A DNA stretch of 64,000 nt from Georgenia soli (GCF_002563695.1 NZ_PDJI01000004.1:248001-312000); one strand, 5' to 3'. Counted from the stretch's first letter, positions 1 to 7,754 are shown. Notes: a model not told the origin generated them from the letters alone. Made by a program: numbers and translations.

Positions 1-1029
1 CGGGTGTGGCCGGACGACCCGCCGCGCGAGCCCAGGAGCTGGTTGGTCGCGGTGGCGTGGCGCAAGTTCCTCGACGCCACCCGCGCGGACGTCTCGCGAC
101 GCCGGCGGGAGGTACGGGTCGATGCGGAACCCGGTCCCGCGCCTGGAGTGGCCACCGACGACACCCTCAAGCTCTACTTCCTGTGCGCGCACCCCTCCCT
201 CACGCCGGCCTCCGCGGTCGCGCTCACCCTCCGCGCCGTCGCGGGGCTCACCACGCGCCAGATCGCACGGGCCTACCTCGTCCCGGAGGCGACCATGGCG
301 CAGCGCATCAGCCGTGCCAAACGCACCGTCTCGGGCGTCCGGCTCGACCGGCCCGGCGACGTCGCGACGGTGCTGCGCGTGCTCTACCTCGTCTTCAACG
401 AGGGCTACTCCGGCGACGTCGACCTCGCCGCCGAGGCCATCCGGCTCACCCGTGAGCTGGCGGCCCGGTTCGAGCACGACGAGGTCGCCGGGCTGCTCGC
501 CCTCATGCTGCTCCACCACGCGCGACGCCCCGCGCGGACCCGGTCCGACGGCAGCCTCGTCCCCCTCGCGGAGCAGGACCGGGACCTGTGGGACACCCGC
601 CTGATCGGCGAGGGCGTCGACGTGCTCCAGCGGGCCCTCGCTCACGACCGGCTCGGGGAGTTCCAGGCCCAGGCGGCCATCGCGGCGCTCCACGCGGACG
701 CACGCACCGCTGCCGAGACCGACTGGGTGCAGATCGTCGAGTGGTACGACGAGCTGGTGCGCCTGACCGACAGTCCCGTCGCCCGGCTCAACCGCGCCGT
801 CGCGGTCGGCGAGGCCGACGGTCCCCGGGCCGGGTTGGCCGCCCTGGCGACGCTCGACCCCTCGCTGCCCCGCCACGGCGCGGTCGCGGCGTACCTCCAC
901 GAACGCGACGGCGATCCGCTCACCGCGGCACGGCTCTACGGGGAGGCGGCGCTGTCGGCCACGAACCTGGCCGAACGCGAGCACCTCACCCGGCAGGCTG
1001 GCCGGCTCAACGCCACCCTACGAGGCTGA
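1..1029 (+). CDS. RNA polymerase sigma factor, ECF42 type (DUF6596), 5' truncated by window edge
   Basis: The frame is open from the first base, and the first visible residues already match the end of sigma region 2 (RSWLVAVAWRKFLDATR), so the true start lies upstream of the window. A region-4 helix-turn-helix follows at visible residues 75-105 (GLTTRQIARAYLVPEATMAQ). The remaining 230 residues are a helical, TPR-like domain (VLYLVFNEGYS, then RLNRAVAVGEADGP), which is the layout of the ECF42 group (annotated DUF6596). Members of this group usually lie next to YCII/DGPF-family genes, and such a gene may sit just outside the window. It directs transcription of a small, unknown regulon. Family assignment is confident, the regulon is not known. 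Confidence 0.9.
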   Translation, partial: RVWPDDPPREPRSWLVAVAWRKFLDATRADVSRRRREVRVDAEPGPAPGVATDDTLKLYFLCAHPSLTPASAVALTLRAVAGLTTRQIARAYLVPEATMAQRISRAKRTVSGVRLDRPGDVATVLRVLYLVFNEGYSGDVDLAAEAIRLTRELAARFEHDEVAGLLALMLLHHARRPARTRSDGSLVPLAEQDRDLWDTRLIGEGVDVLQRALAHDRLGEFQAQAAIAALHADARTAAETDWVQIVEWYDELVRLTDSPVARLNRAVAVGEADGPRAGLAALATLDPSLPRHGAVAAYLHERDGDPLTAARLYGEAALSATNLAEREHLTRQAGRLNATLRG

Positions 1030-1041
1030 CCTCCTCGCCCG

Positions 1042-1068
1042 TGTCACAGCCGTCCGCGCTGTCTCGTC
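1042..1068 (+). promoter_or_regulatory. Predicted ECF41-type promoter (-35 TGTCACA, -10 CGTC)
   Basis: TGTCACA at 1042-1048 is followed after exactly 16 bases by CGTC at 1065-1068, about 37 bases upstream of the epimerase ATG. This matches the promoter motif reported for ECF41 sigma factors, and the next two genes are the typical ECF41 partner plus an ECF41 sigma factor itself. Autoregulation of the epimerase-sigma operon is the natural reading. Confidence 0.7.
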
Positions 1069-1104
1069 CCAGAGGCAGGACGGATCGACGAGAGGGTGAG
1101 GACC

Positions 1105-2121
1105 ATGCGGGTGTTCGTAGCGGGTGGTACCGGGGTCGTCGGGAGGCGGCTGGTCCCCCAGCTGCTCGCGCGCGGTCACCAGGTGACCGCGACGACGACG
1201 GGCCGGGCCAGACTCGGGGTACTGGCACGGATGGGTGCCGACGGCGTCGTCATGGACGGCCTGGACGCGGCATCGGTCGGCGAGGCGGTAGCCGTGGCCC
1301 GCCCGGACGCCGTCGTCCATGAGATGACCGCCATCTCGCCCGTCCGCGCGGGGAAACCGGACATCCGGCGGCCCGACCGGTGGTTCGCCGTGACCAACCG
1401 GCTGCGCACCGAGGGGACCGACCACCTCCTGGCCGCGGCGCAGGCGGCCGGGGTGCGCACCTTCGTGGCTCAGAGCTACGCCAGCTGGAACGGCAACCCA
1501 CGGGGTGGACCGGTCCAGACCGAGGACGAGCCGCTCAACCCCATGACCGGGACAGCAGCGGAGCCGGCGATGGCCGCGACGGCCCACCTCGAGAGGGTCG
1601 TGCTCGCGGCCGGCGGCGCGGTGCTGCGTTACGGCGCGCTCTACGGCCCGGGCGCGGTCGACGACCAGGTCGAGCTCGTGCGCCGACGCCAGTTCCCGCT
1701 CGTCGGGCGGGCCACCGGCTACAGCTCGTGGGTGCACCTTGACGACGCCGCGACCGCCACCGTCCTGGCCGTGGAGCAGGACGCGAACGGCGTGTTCAAC
1801 ATCGTCGACGACGAGCCGGCGCCCGCGAACGAGTGGCTGCCCCACCTGGCCGCGTGCGCGGGTGCGAGGCCGCCACGCCGGGTGCCGGTATGGCTCGCCC
1901 GCATGCTGGCCGGCGACCAGGTCGTGATCATGATGACCGAGGGCCGCGCCTTCTCCAACGCCAAGGCCAGGCGTGAGCTGGGCTGGCAGCTGCGTCACCC
2001 CTCGTGGCGCACGGGGTTCAGGAACGAGCTCCAGCTGGCGGGCCTCATCCGCCCCGCGGACGAGGTGACGTCGGACGAGGTGGCGTCGGACGAGGTGGCG
2101 TCGGACGAGGTGACGTCATGA
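1105..2121 (+). CDS. NAD(P)-dependent epimerase/dehydratase family protein (ECF41-associated)
   Basis: An SDR-extended (atypical) protein of 338 residues. The Rossmann glycine motif is at the N-terminus (FVAGGTGVVGRRLVPQL), and the usual active-site Tyr-lysine is not obvious: an LRYGALYGPG motif stands where the YGxGxxxYGP segment lies in NAD-epimerases. The ATG at 1105 is chosen over the GTG at 1096 because it follows a GAGGGTGAGG ribosome site and begins directly with the Rossmann strand. The C-terminus ends in a perfect five-residue repeat (DEVTS/DEVAS four times) that is the translated 15-bp tandem repeat at 2059-2118. ECF41 sigma factors are typically linked to a carboxymuconolactone decarboxylase, oxidoreductase or epimerase, and this is that partner. 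Its stop overlaps a possible ATG of the sigma gene. Substrate unknown. Confidence 0.9.
   Translation: MRVFVAGGTGVVGRRLVPQLLARGHQVTATTTGRARLGVLARMGADGVVMDGLDAASVGEAVAVARPDAVVHEMTAISPVRAGKPDIRRPDRWFAVTNRLRTEGTDHLLAAAQAAGVRTFVAQSYASWNGNPRGGPVQTEDEPLNPMTGTAAEPAMAATAHLERVVLAAGGAVLRYGALYGPGAVDDQVELVRRRQFPLVGRATGYSSWVHLDDAATATVLAVEQDANGVFNIVDDEPAPANEWLPHLAACAGARPPRRVPVWLARMLAGDQVVIMMTEGRAFSNAKARRELGWQLRHPSWRTGFRNELQLAGLIRPADEVTSDEVASDEVASDEVTS
2059..2118. repeat. Four tandem 15-bp units inside the 3' end of the epimerase gene
   Basis: Unit GACGAGGTGRCGTCG, four contiguous copies differing only at one A/G position and the last base. It encodes DEV(T/A)S x4 and runs into the stop codon and the overlapping ATG of the next gene. 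A 15-bp period keeps frame if copy number changes. Confidence 0.95.
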
Positions 2122-2165
2122 GCGGCGCTACGCTCGTGGCGCCAGGCAGCGAGGGAGGAGCTCGG

Positions 2166-3089
2166 GTGAGCAGGACGACGGAGTTCGAGGAGCTTCGGCC
2201 GCTGCTCTTCGCGATCGCCTACCGCATCCTCGGCAGCGTGAGCGAGGCCGAGGACGCCGTCCAGGAGACCTGGCTGCGCTACGAGACGTCCTCCACGACG
2301 CCTGTGTCGACCAAGGCCTTCCTCTCGGCCGTCGTCACCCGGATCTCGATCGACGTCCTGCGCTCAGCCCGCTCCCGGCGCGAGCAGTACGTCGGGCAGT
2401 GGTTCCCCGAGCCGCTCGTCACGGACCCGTACGAGGACCCGGCGCGTGCGGCGGAGCTGGCCGACTCGGTGTCGACGGCGGCTCTTCTTCTGCTCGAGCG
2501 GCTGAGCCCGCTGGAGCGGGCCGTGTTCGTGCTCCGCGAGGTCTTCGGGTTCGGCTTCCCCGAGGTCGCGGCCGCCGTGGGCCGGTCCGAGGCCGCATGC
2601 CGCCAGCTGGCCGTCCGCGCGCGACGGCACATGGACGCCGGTCGGCCCCGCTTCGAGGCCGACCGCAGGGGACGCGAGGAGCTGGCGGCTCGGTTCTTCG
2701 ACGCCCTTCGTGAGGGTGACGTCGCGAGCCTGCGGGAGCTGCTGGCCGCCGATGTGCAGATGGTCGGCGACAGCGGCGGCAAGGCACCGCAGTGGGGCCG
2801 TGGGATCTTCGGCGCCGACAAGGTCGCCCGCGTGCTGACCTCCACCATGCCGTGGTTCGCGCAGATCGGGGGCAGCGTCGAGCAGGAGGAGCTCAACGGA
2901 CAGCCGGGCGCGATCTTCCGCGACCGGGACGGCAAGGTCCTCAGCGCGCTCACGCTGGACGTGCTCGACGGGCAGATCCACGCCATCCGGGCGGTGCTCA
3001 ACCCGGACAAGCTCCGCCACGTGGGTCCGGTGGCGGACGGGTGGGCCGTCTACCGCGAGGCGCAGCAGGCCCGGAGGGCGACCGACTGA
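2166..3089 (+). CDS. sigJ: RNA polymerase sigma factor, ECF41 / SigJ type with fused SnoaL-like domain
   Basis: Sigma region 2 (FEELRPLLFAIAYRILGSVSEAED) and region 4 (LSPLERAVFVLREVFGFGFPEVA) occupy residues 5-165. A SnoaL-like domain (residues 175-295, with DSGGKAPQWGRGIFGADKVARV) follows. In ECF41 factors this domain replaces an anti-sigma factor and tunes activity from within the chain; the family signature around DGGGK is present here as DSGGK. The GTG at 2166 has a strong GGGAGGAG site five bases upstream. An ATG at 2118 overlaps the epimerase stop (ATGA) and is an in-frame alternative that would add 16 residues. It probably drives its own operon through the promoter at 1042. The inducing signal is not visible. 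The symbol follows the mycobacterial homologue. Confidence 0.93.
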   Translation: MSRTTEFEELRPLLFAIAYRILGSVSEAEDAVQETWLRYETSSTTPVSTKAFLSAVVTRISIDVLRSARSRREQYVGQWFPEPLVTDPYEDPARAAELADSVSTAALLLLERLSPLERAVFVLREVFGFGFPEVAAAVGRSEAACRQLAVRARRHMDAGRPRFEADRRGREELAARFFDALREGDVASLRELLAADVQMVGDSGGKAPQWGRGIFGADKVARVLTSTMPWFAQIGGSVEQEELNGQPGAIFRDRDGKVLSALTLDVLDGQIHAIRAVLNPDKLRHVGPVADGWAVYREAQQARRATD

Positions 3090-3149
3090 CGGCGGTCGGC
3101 CCATGCCACCGGGGCGTCGGCACGCCCGGACGGCCGGGACGACCCGCGG

Positions 3150-3569
3150 TCAGTCCCAGTCGCTGCGCCGCCGCGCCGGCCAGCGTTGCGGCGGCCGTCG
3201 TGACCACAGCGTGCACGGCCGCGTCGTGCCGGTGCGCACCCCTCGGCAGCCGTGCACGTCCTCCGGCCAGCGGTCCTCACCCGTCACCGGGTCGTGGGCG
3301 ACCTGCACCGTCACGTCCCAGCCGTTCGTGAAGAGCTCGCAGTCGCAGAAGGAGCCCTCACGGCCGATGCGGCGCTCCAGCCTCGTCGCGAGCGGCGCCT
3401 GGAGCTCACGCCACCGCCTGGTCCACCGCAGCGTCGTGTCGCACCCGAACTGCACGAGCATCCGGTTGACGTAGCACAGCACGCACTCGTGCGGCCCAGG
3501 CCCGGTCAGGTCCTGCGCCAGGCTGGCCAGCTCGATCTCCAGCGTGCGTACGCCGTCGTCCACGGACAT
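3150..3569 (-). CDS. DUF2695 domain-containing protein
   Basis: A 139-residue cytosolic protein with the DUF2695 pattern: ECVLCYVNRMLVQFGCDTTLRWT in the centre and FCDCELFTNGWDV further on. The paired cysteines (ECVLC, FCDC) could bind a metal, but this is inference. The last 35 residues are Arg/Pro-rich and do not look like part of the domain. It is transcribed away from the carbamoyltransferase promoter side, 80 bp downstream of that gene's stop, so the two may share a transcript. A SOS-box-like sequence lies about 40 bp upstream of the ATG. Function of the family is unknown. Confidence 0.8.
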   Translation of the reverse strand: MSVDDGVRTLEIELASLAQDLTGPGPHECVLCYVNRMLVQFGCDTTLRWTRRWRELQAPLATRLERRIGREGSFCDCELFTNGWDVTVQVAHDPVTGEDRWPEDVHGCRGVRTGTTRPCTLWSRRPPQRWPARRRSDWD

Positions 3570-3650
3570 GGGCCTCTCCCCCGCTCACCGGTCCGAACCC
3601 CTTGTTCGAACACCTGTGCAGAAGATGGCAGGAGCCACCGACATCGGCGC

Positions 3651-4553
3651 TCAGCCCCCGAGGACCCACTCCACGATCGCGGCGTGCGTCGGGGCGAGGT
3701 TGCGCTTGGCGGCGAAGGTCACCGAACGAGGGTCGTCGAACGCCTCCGCGCTGACCTCGTCCCCGCGGTGCACGGGCATGACGTGCATGAGCATGACGTC
3801 CGGCCCTGCCTCGTCGAGGACCTCGGTCGTGATGCGGTACGGCTCGAACGCGGTCCGCCGGCGACCCGGCGTGCGGGCCGCCGTCGGCCAGACGTCGGTG
3901 TAGACGACGTCGGCGCCCCGCACCGCGTCCGCGAGGTCGTGCCAGACCGTCACGCTGCCCCGCTGTCCGTGGTGCGCCAGCTCGGCGAGGAAGTCCTCGT
4001 GCACGCCGTGCCCGGGCGGGCACACCTGGCGCACCTGCAGCCCGAAGGGCACCGTCAGCTCGCACCAGGAGCGCAGCACGTTGGAGTCCTCACCCACGAA
4101 CGTGACGGTGAGGTCGTTCAGCGGCCCGCGCCGCTCGAACAGGGTGTACGCCTCCGAGAAGACCTCCACCGGGTGACCGAGATCCGTCATCGCGTTGATG
4201 ACGGGCACCTCGCACACCCGCGCCAGCTCCGTCACCGCCGCGTGGTCGCGGGCACGCACGACCACCGCGTCGACGGCACCGGAGAGGATCGCGGCCGTGT
4301 CGCTCACCGGCTCGCGCTGCCCCAGGACGAGGGGGAGGTCGATGCGGTGCGCACCGACGGCGTCGATCGCCGTGTCGTAAGCGAGCCTGGTCCGGAAGCT
4401 GGTCCCGTCGAAGATCGTGGCCACGCGCCTGTCGGCGAAGCGCGACCGGCGCCTCGCGCGCTGGTCCTTCCAGCCGGCGGCGGCGAGCCACAGCGACTCC
4501 AGGTCGGGACGCGAGAGGTCAAGCAGCGTCAGCAGACTCCGGGGGTGGGACAC
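3651..4553 (-). CDS. Divergent aspartate/ornithine carbamoyltransferase family protein
   Basis: 300 residues with the two-domain carbamoyltransferase fold: carbamoyl-phosphate loop at FDGTSFRTRL (residues 48-57), linker segment INAMTDLGHPVEVFSE, second-domain ADVVYTDVW (214-222) and the C-terminal active-site segment HVMPVHRGDEV (257-267). Three signature positions are changed: STRTR is SFRTR, HPxQ is HPVE, and the HCLP cysteine that contacts ornithine is Val258. The gene is alone, without other arg or pyr genes nearby, and starts with GTG. It is therefore unlikely to be the housekeeping ArgF; a related transcarbamylase acting on another amine substrate is possible, as with the acetyl- or succinyl-ornithine enzymes, which also vary the STRTR loop. 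Confidence 0.82.
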   Translation of the reverse strand: MSHPRSLLTLLDLSRPDLESLWLAAAGWKDQRARRRSRFADRRVATIFDGTSFRTRLAYDTAIDAVGAHRIDLPLVLGQREPVSDTAAILSGAVDAVVVRARDHAAVTELARVCEVPVINAMTDLGHPVEVFSEAYTLFERRGPLNDLTVTFVGEDSNVLRSWCELTVPFGLQVRQVCPPGHGVHEDFLAELAHHGQRGSVTVWHDLADAVRGADVVYTDVWPTAARTPGRRRTAFEPYRITTEVLDEAGPDVMLMHVMPVHRGDEVSAEAFDDPRSVTFAAKRNLAPTHAAIVEWVLGG

Positions 4554-4680
4554 CGTGCCAACCTATCGCAGGCCGGTCGGCACGCCCGAACGGGGTGATG
4601 CGTCTGAGGCACCTCGCGAGGGGCCCGGTCGCCCAGGGCGAGGACCCGCGCGGGTGCCTGACCGACTCGCGCCGGCACTC

Positions 4681-4785
4681 GGGACTCACGTCCGTCCCCC
4701 GGGGGAGTCATGCCGACTCCCGGGGACTCACGTCCGTCTCCCGGGGACTCAAGCCTGTCTCCCGGGAACTCCCATCCGGCGCCGG
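4681..4785. repeat. Degenerate ~21-bp tandem repeat between the protease and carbamoyltransferase genes
   Basis: Five units starting at 4681, 4703, 4723, 4744 and 4764, each beginning GGGACTCA or a close variant and ending CTCCCG. The second unit can fold with the start of the third (GGGAGTC, loop ATGCC, GACTCCC at 4703-4721), so the array may also terminate the protease transcript. It fills most of a 250-bp gene-free gap. Confidence 0.8.
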
Positions 4786-4804
4786 CGGAAACGCCGGGCG
4801 ACGC

Positions 4805-5728
4805 TCACGCGATCAGCTCGCCCAGCGTGGCGACGACGTCGACCAGCGCTCCCCGCCGGTACACGGTGACCGGGAAGGGACGGTCCACCGCCGTCCCGAG
4901 CATGAGCCGCTGCAGGTCCTGGGCGGTGCGGACGGGGTGCTCGCCGGAGGCGATGACGACGTCACCGAGGTAGATGCCCGCGTGCGCGGCCGGACTTCCG
5001 GGGACCACCTCCGTGACGTGGAGGCCCGTGCGCCGTCCGAGCCGCTCGGCCAGCGCCGGCGGGACCGCCATGGTCACCCCGCCGATGCCCAGCCACGCGC
5101 GACGCACCTTTCCCGTGCTGATCAGCTCGCCGAGGATCCGCCGGGTGGTGGCGTTGACCGGGACCGCGAGGCCGAGGCCCACGCCGGCCACGGCGGTGTT
5201 CACCCCGACGACGGTGGCGGTGGAGTCCGCGAGGGCCCCGCCGCTGTTGCCGGGGTTGAGCGCAGCGTCGGTCTGGATGACGTCGTCGATCGAGTGGGCA
5301 CCGCGGGCGGTGCGTACGGGGAGGGAGCGCCCGAGCGCGCTCACGACGCCGGCCGTCACGGAGCCGGCGAAGCCGAGCGGGTTGCCGACGGCGACCACCA
5401 GCTGGCCCACGCGCAGCGTGTCGGCGTCGCCCAGCTCCGCCGGCCGTGCCAGTCCCGGGCGCGTGCGCAGCACCGCCAGCTCGGAGAGCCGGTCGGTACC
5501 GAGGACGTCGAAGGGTGCCTCCTCGCCGTCGGCCGCCACCACCCCTCCCCCGGTGACGCCCTCGACGACGTGCGCGCTCGTGAGCAGGAGCCCGTCCTCG
5601 GTGAAGGCGAACGCCGAGCCCGTCGCGCTGCCGCGGCGGCTGCGCACGAGGACGGAAAGCACCCGGGGCTGCAGCGCCTCGGCCACCGAGGTGACCACCC
5701 GGGAGTAGGCGTCGAACGGATCGGCCAT
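4805..5728 (-). CDS. HtrA/DegP-like trypsin-family protein with PDZ domain, catalytic Asp replaced by Glu
   Basis: 307 residues. Trypsin-like domain at residues 20-190 with His53 (TSAHVVEG) and Ser162 (NPGNSGGAL), then a PDZ domain at about 205-295 (GLHVTEVVPGSPAAHAGIYLGDVV). The acid of the triad, normally Asp in a DLAVL motif 30 residues after the His, is Glu83 here (LSELAVLR); the spacing to His53 is exactly 30. No signal peptide or membrane segment is present, unlike typical actinobacterial HtrA, so it should stay in the cytosol. ATG start. It may be a slow protease, or a chaperone-like or regulatory homologue. Transcribed convergently to nothing; a divergent lipoprotein gene lies 93 bp upstream. 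Confidence 0.9.
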   Translation of the reverse strand: MADPFDAYSRVVTSVAEALQPRVLSVLVRSRRGSATGSAFAFTEDGLLLTSAHVVEGVTGGGVVAADGEEAPFDVLGTDRLSELAVLRTRPGLARPAELGDADTLRVGQLVVAVGNPLGFAGSVTAGVVSALGRSLPVRTARGAHSIDDVIQTDAALNPGNSGGALADSTATVVGVNTAVAGVGLGLAVPVNATTRRILGELISTGKVRRAWLGIGGVTMAVPPALAERLGRRTGLHVTEVVPGSPAAHAGIYLGDVVIASGEHPVRTAQDLQRLMLGTAVDRPFPVTVYRRGALVDVVATLGELIA

Positions 5729-5821
5729 GCCTGTGCAACACCGGCGCCGACGCCGTCATGCCGCCGGCAGTTCCGCTGCGGGCGATCGGGTGTCCCACGA
5801 CCCGCCGATACGCTGGCCCTC

Positions 5822-6931
5822 ATGCCTCAGCGTCCCGGCCCGGTGGGCCTGCTCGTCACCGCGCTGGTCGCCGCCCTCGTGCTCGCCGGGTGCGACTCGG
5901 GCACGACGCCGGTCGAGGACGCCACGACCCAGGACCTGCAGGACGCCCTGGCCGCCGTGCCCGGGGTCGACGACGCACGCGTGCGCCACCACCCGGGCGA
6001 CCACGAGTACGTCAGCATCAGCCTCGACCTCCGGCCCGGGACGCACGCCCTGGCTGCGGTGCCCGTCGTCGACGCCGCCCGGGACGCGGTCGAGGGCTCG
6101 GCGTACCGCGACGTCGACCTGATGCTCACGCTCGGCTGGGAGGACGACGACCGGCGCCTCGACCTCACCGCGCACGGGACGACGCCGATCCTCGCCGCCC
6201 TGGCCACCGAGGCGCGCGCCATGGCCGTCCTCGAGCAGCACGGTTTCGAGCGCACGGCGCTGAGCGTCTCGGACACCGCGCTCGACGCCCGGTACCGCCG
6301 GACGATCGACGTCACGCTGCCGGCCGGCTCGCCGAGCCGGTCGCTGGCCCGTGTGCGCGAGGCGCTCGTCACGCAGCTGCCGGACACCCAGCAGGAGACG
6401 ACCCTGGACGTCCGCTACCACGGGGACTACGACCGCGACCGGCCCACCGACAGCCACAGCCTGAGCGTCCCGGCCGCCGCTCCCGCGGAGCTGGTGGCGC
6501 TGGCCGACTCCTACCTGCGTCGGCCCGTGCCGGCGGGGTGGCCCGGCGCGACGGACGTCTACGTCAACGTCAACGGCCACGGCACCGACGTGGACGACTG
6601 GTACGTCTCGATCGACGCCACCCTCGCCCCGCAGGCGATGTGGGACGTCGCGGAGGGCGACCTGGAGGACCACCTCGGTTCCGACGTCGTCATGGACGCG
6701 GCACGGCACGTCGCCCGGGCCGCCGCGTTCCCGGGTGCCGACGCCTTCGTCGACGTCCGCCTCGAGAGCCGTGACGGGTACGCCGACGTCGGCGGGTTCT
6801 ACACGGGCGACTGCGCCGAGGCCTGGGACGACCGCAGCGGACGCTCCCGCGAGCTGTGGCGCACCTGGGTGGAGGCGGGCGGCGAGCCGAGGCAGGACGG
6901 TGCCACGGCCACCGAGTGCCCGGACGCGTAG
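5822..6931 (+). CDS. Predicted lipoprotein of unknown function
   Basis: 369 residues beginning with a lipoprotein signal peptide: charged start, hydrophobic core LLVTALVAALV and lipobox VLAGC with the modified Cys at residue 24. The rest is soluble, acidic and has no family I recognise; several short alternating segments (HEYVSISLDLRPGTHAL, DVYVNVNGHGTDVDDWYVSIDA) suggest repeated beta-alpha units of about 100 residues. It should sit on the outer face of the membrane. It is a single gene, transcribed divergently from the HtrA-like protein, and its transcript ends at the hairpin at 6954-6978. Confidence 0.85.
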   Translation: MPQRPGPVGLLVTALVAALVLAGCDSGTTPVEDATTQDLQDALAAVPGVDDARVRHHPGDHEYVSISLDLRPGTHALAAVPVVDAARDAVEGSAYRDVDLMLTLGWEDDDRRLDLTAHGTTPILAALATEARAMAVLEQHGFERTALSVSDTALDARYRRTIDVTLPAGSPSRSLARVREALVTQLPDTQQETTLDVRYHGDYDRDRPTDSHSLSVPAAAPAELVALADSYLRRPVPAGWPGATDVYVNVNGHGTDVDDWYVSIDATLAPQAMWDVAEGDLEDHLGSDVVMDAARHVARAAAFPGADAFVDVRLESRDGYADVGGFYTGDCAEAWDDRSGRSRELWRTWVEAGGEPRQDGATATECPDA

Positions 6932-6953
6932 CACCGGGCACGGACAAGAGAAA

Positions 6954-6978
6954 GCCCCCGGCGGCAGGGGCCGGGGGC
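6954..6978. terminator. Bidirectional terminator hairpin between convergent genes
   Basis: Perfect 9-bp GC stem (GCCCCCGGC, 7-base loop, GCCGGGGGC) placed between the stop codons of the lipoprotein and the MerR gene. Read on the minus strand it is followed by TTTCTCTT, so termination of merR is best supported. Confidence 0.75.
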
Positions 6979-6991
6979 ACCGCTCGGTGGG

Positions 6992-7573
6992 TCAGCCGAC
7001 GTTGCGGGCCGCGCGGCGACGGGCGAGCTCGTCCTCGACCGCGGGCTCCTCCTCGCCGTGCGCGCGCTCCGTCGGCAGCTCGGCAAGGTCGCCCTCGACC
7101 TCGCGCCAGACACGGCCGACGGCGATCCCGAAGACGCCCTGACCGCCCTGGACCAGGTCGATGACCTCGTCGGCGGACGTGCACTCGTAGACGGAGGCTC
7201 CGTCGCTCATCAGGGTGATCTGGGCGAGGTCCTCGACCCCGCGCTCGTGCAGGGCCTGGATGGCGGTGCGGATCTGCTGGAGCGAGACGCCGGTGTCGAG
7301 GAGACGCTTGACCACCTTGAGCACGAGGATGTCGCGGAAGCTGTACAGGCGCTGGCTCCCGGACCCCTTGGCGCCGCGGATGCTCGGCTCCACGAGACCG
7401 GTGCGCGCCCAGTAGTCAAGCTGGCGGTAGGTGATGCCGGCCGCGCGGCAGGCGGTCGGCCCGCGGTAGCCGGTGTCCTGGTCGAGGTCGGGCAGCGTGT
7501 CACCGAAGAGCATGCCCTGGGCCCGTTGGGGGACGCCGGGAACGGCGTCCGCCGTCGCATCAGTGCCGCTCAC
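6992..7573 (-). CDS. MerR-family transcriptional regulator (Rv1830-like)
   Basis: 193 residues. A MerR DNA-binding domain at 35-110 (GYRGPTACRAAGITYRQLDYWARTGLVEPS, followed by RLYSFRDILVLKVVKRLLDTGVSLQQI) and a C-terminal part with the YECTSADEVIDLVQGGQGVFGIAVGRVW segment, characteristic of the actinobacterial protein encoded after the DUF151 nuclease (Rv1830 in M. tuberculosis). GTG start. It lacks the metal-binding cysteines of classic MerR proteins, so the ligand is unknown. It is the last gene of the pgsA-garA-ftsR block but is separated from the DUF151 gene by 238 bp holding a candidate operator at 7732-7754, which suggests its own promoter. Confidence 0.93.
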   Translation of the reverse strand: MSGTDATADAVPGVPQRAQGMLFGDTLPDLDQDTGYRGPTACRAAGITYRQLDYWARTGLVEPSIRGAKGSGSQRLYSFRDILVLKVVKRLLDTGVSLQQIRTAIQALHERGVEDLAQITLMSDGASVYECTSADEVIDLVQGGQGVFGIAVGRVWREVEGDLAELPTERAHGEEEPAVEDELARRRAARNVG

Positions 7574-7731
7574 AGGGTTCTCCGTTCGTCCGCGATCCCT
7601 CGACCCACCGCTACTGCCGCCGCTGCCGAGGATACCGCTCGTTCGCTCTTGATGGGCCCACGCTATGGCCGCACCGGTACCCGGTCAACGAGGCGCACCG
7701 GTAAACCGTCCGGCGTGTCCGATCCGCGTGT

Positions 7732-7754
7732 CTCACCCTCGACCACAGGTTGAG
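7732..7754. promoter_or_regulatory. Inverted repeat upstream of the MerR gene, candidate operator
   Basis: CTCACCC, 9 bases, GGTTGAG: arms match at six of seven positions. It lies about 160 bp upstream of the merR start and just downstream of the DUF151 gene. The size and spacing fit a MerR-type operator, but no function has been shown. Confidence 0.35.
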
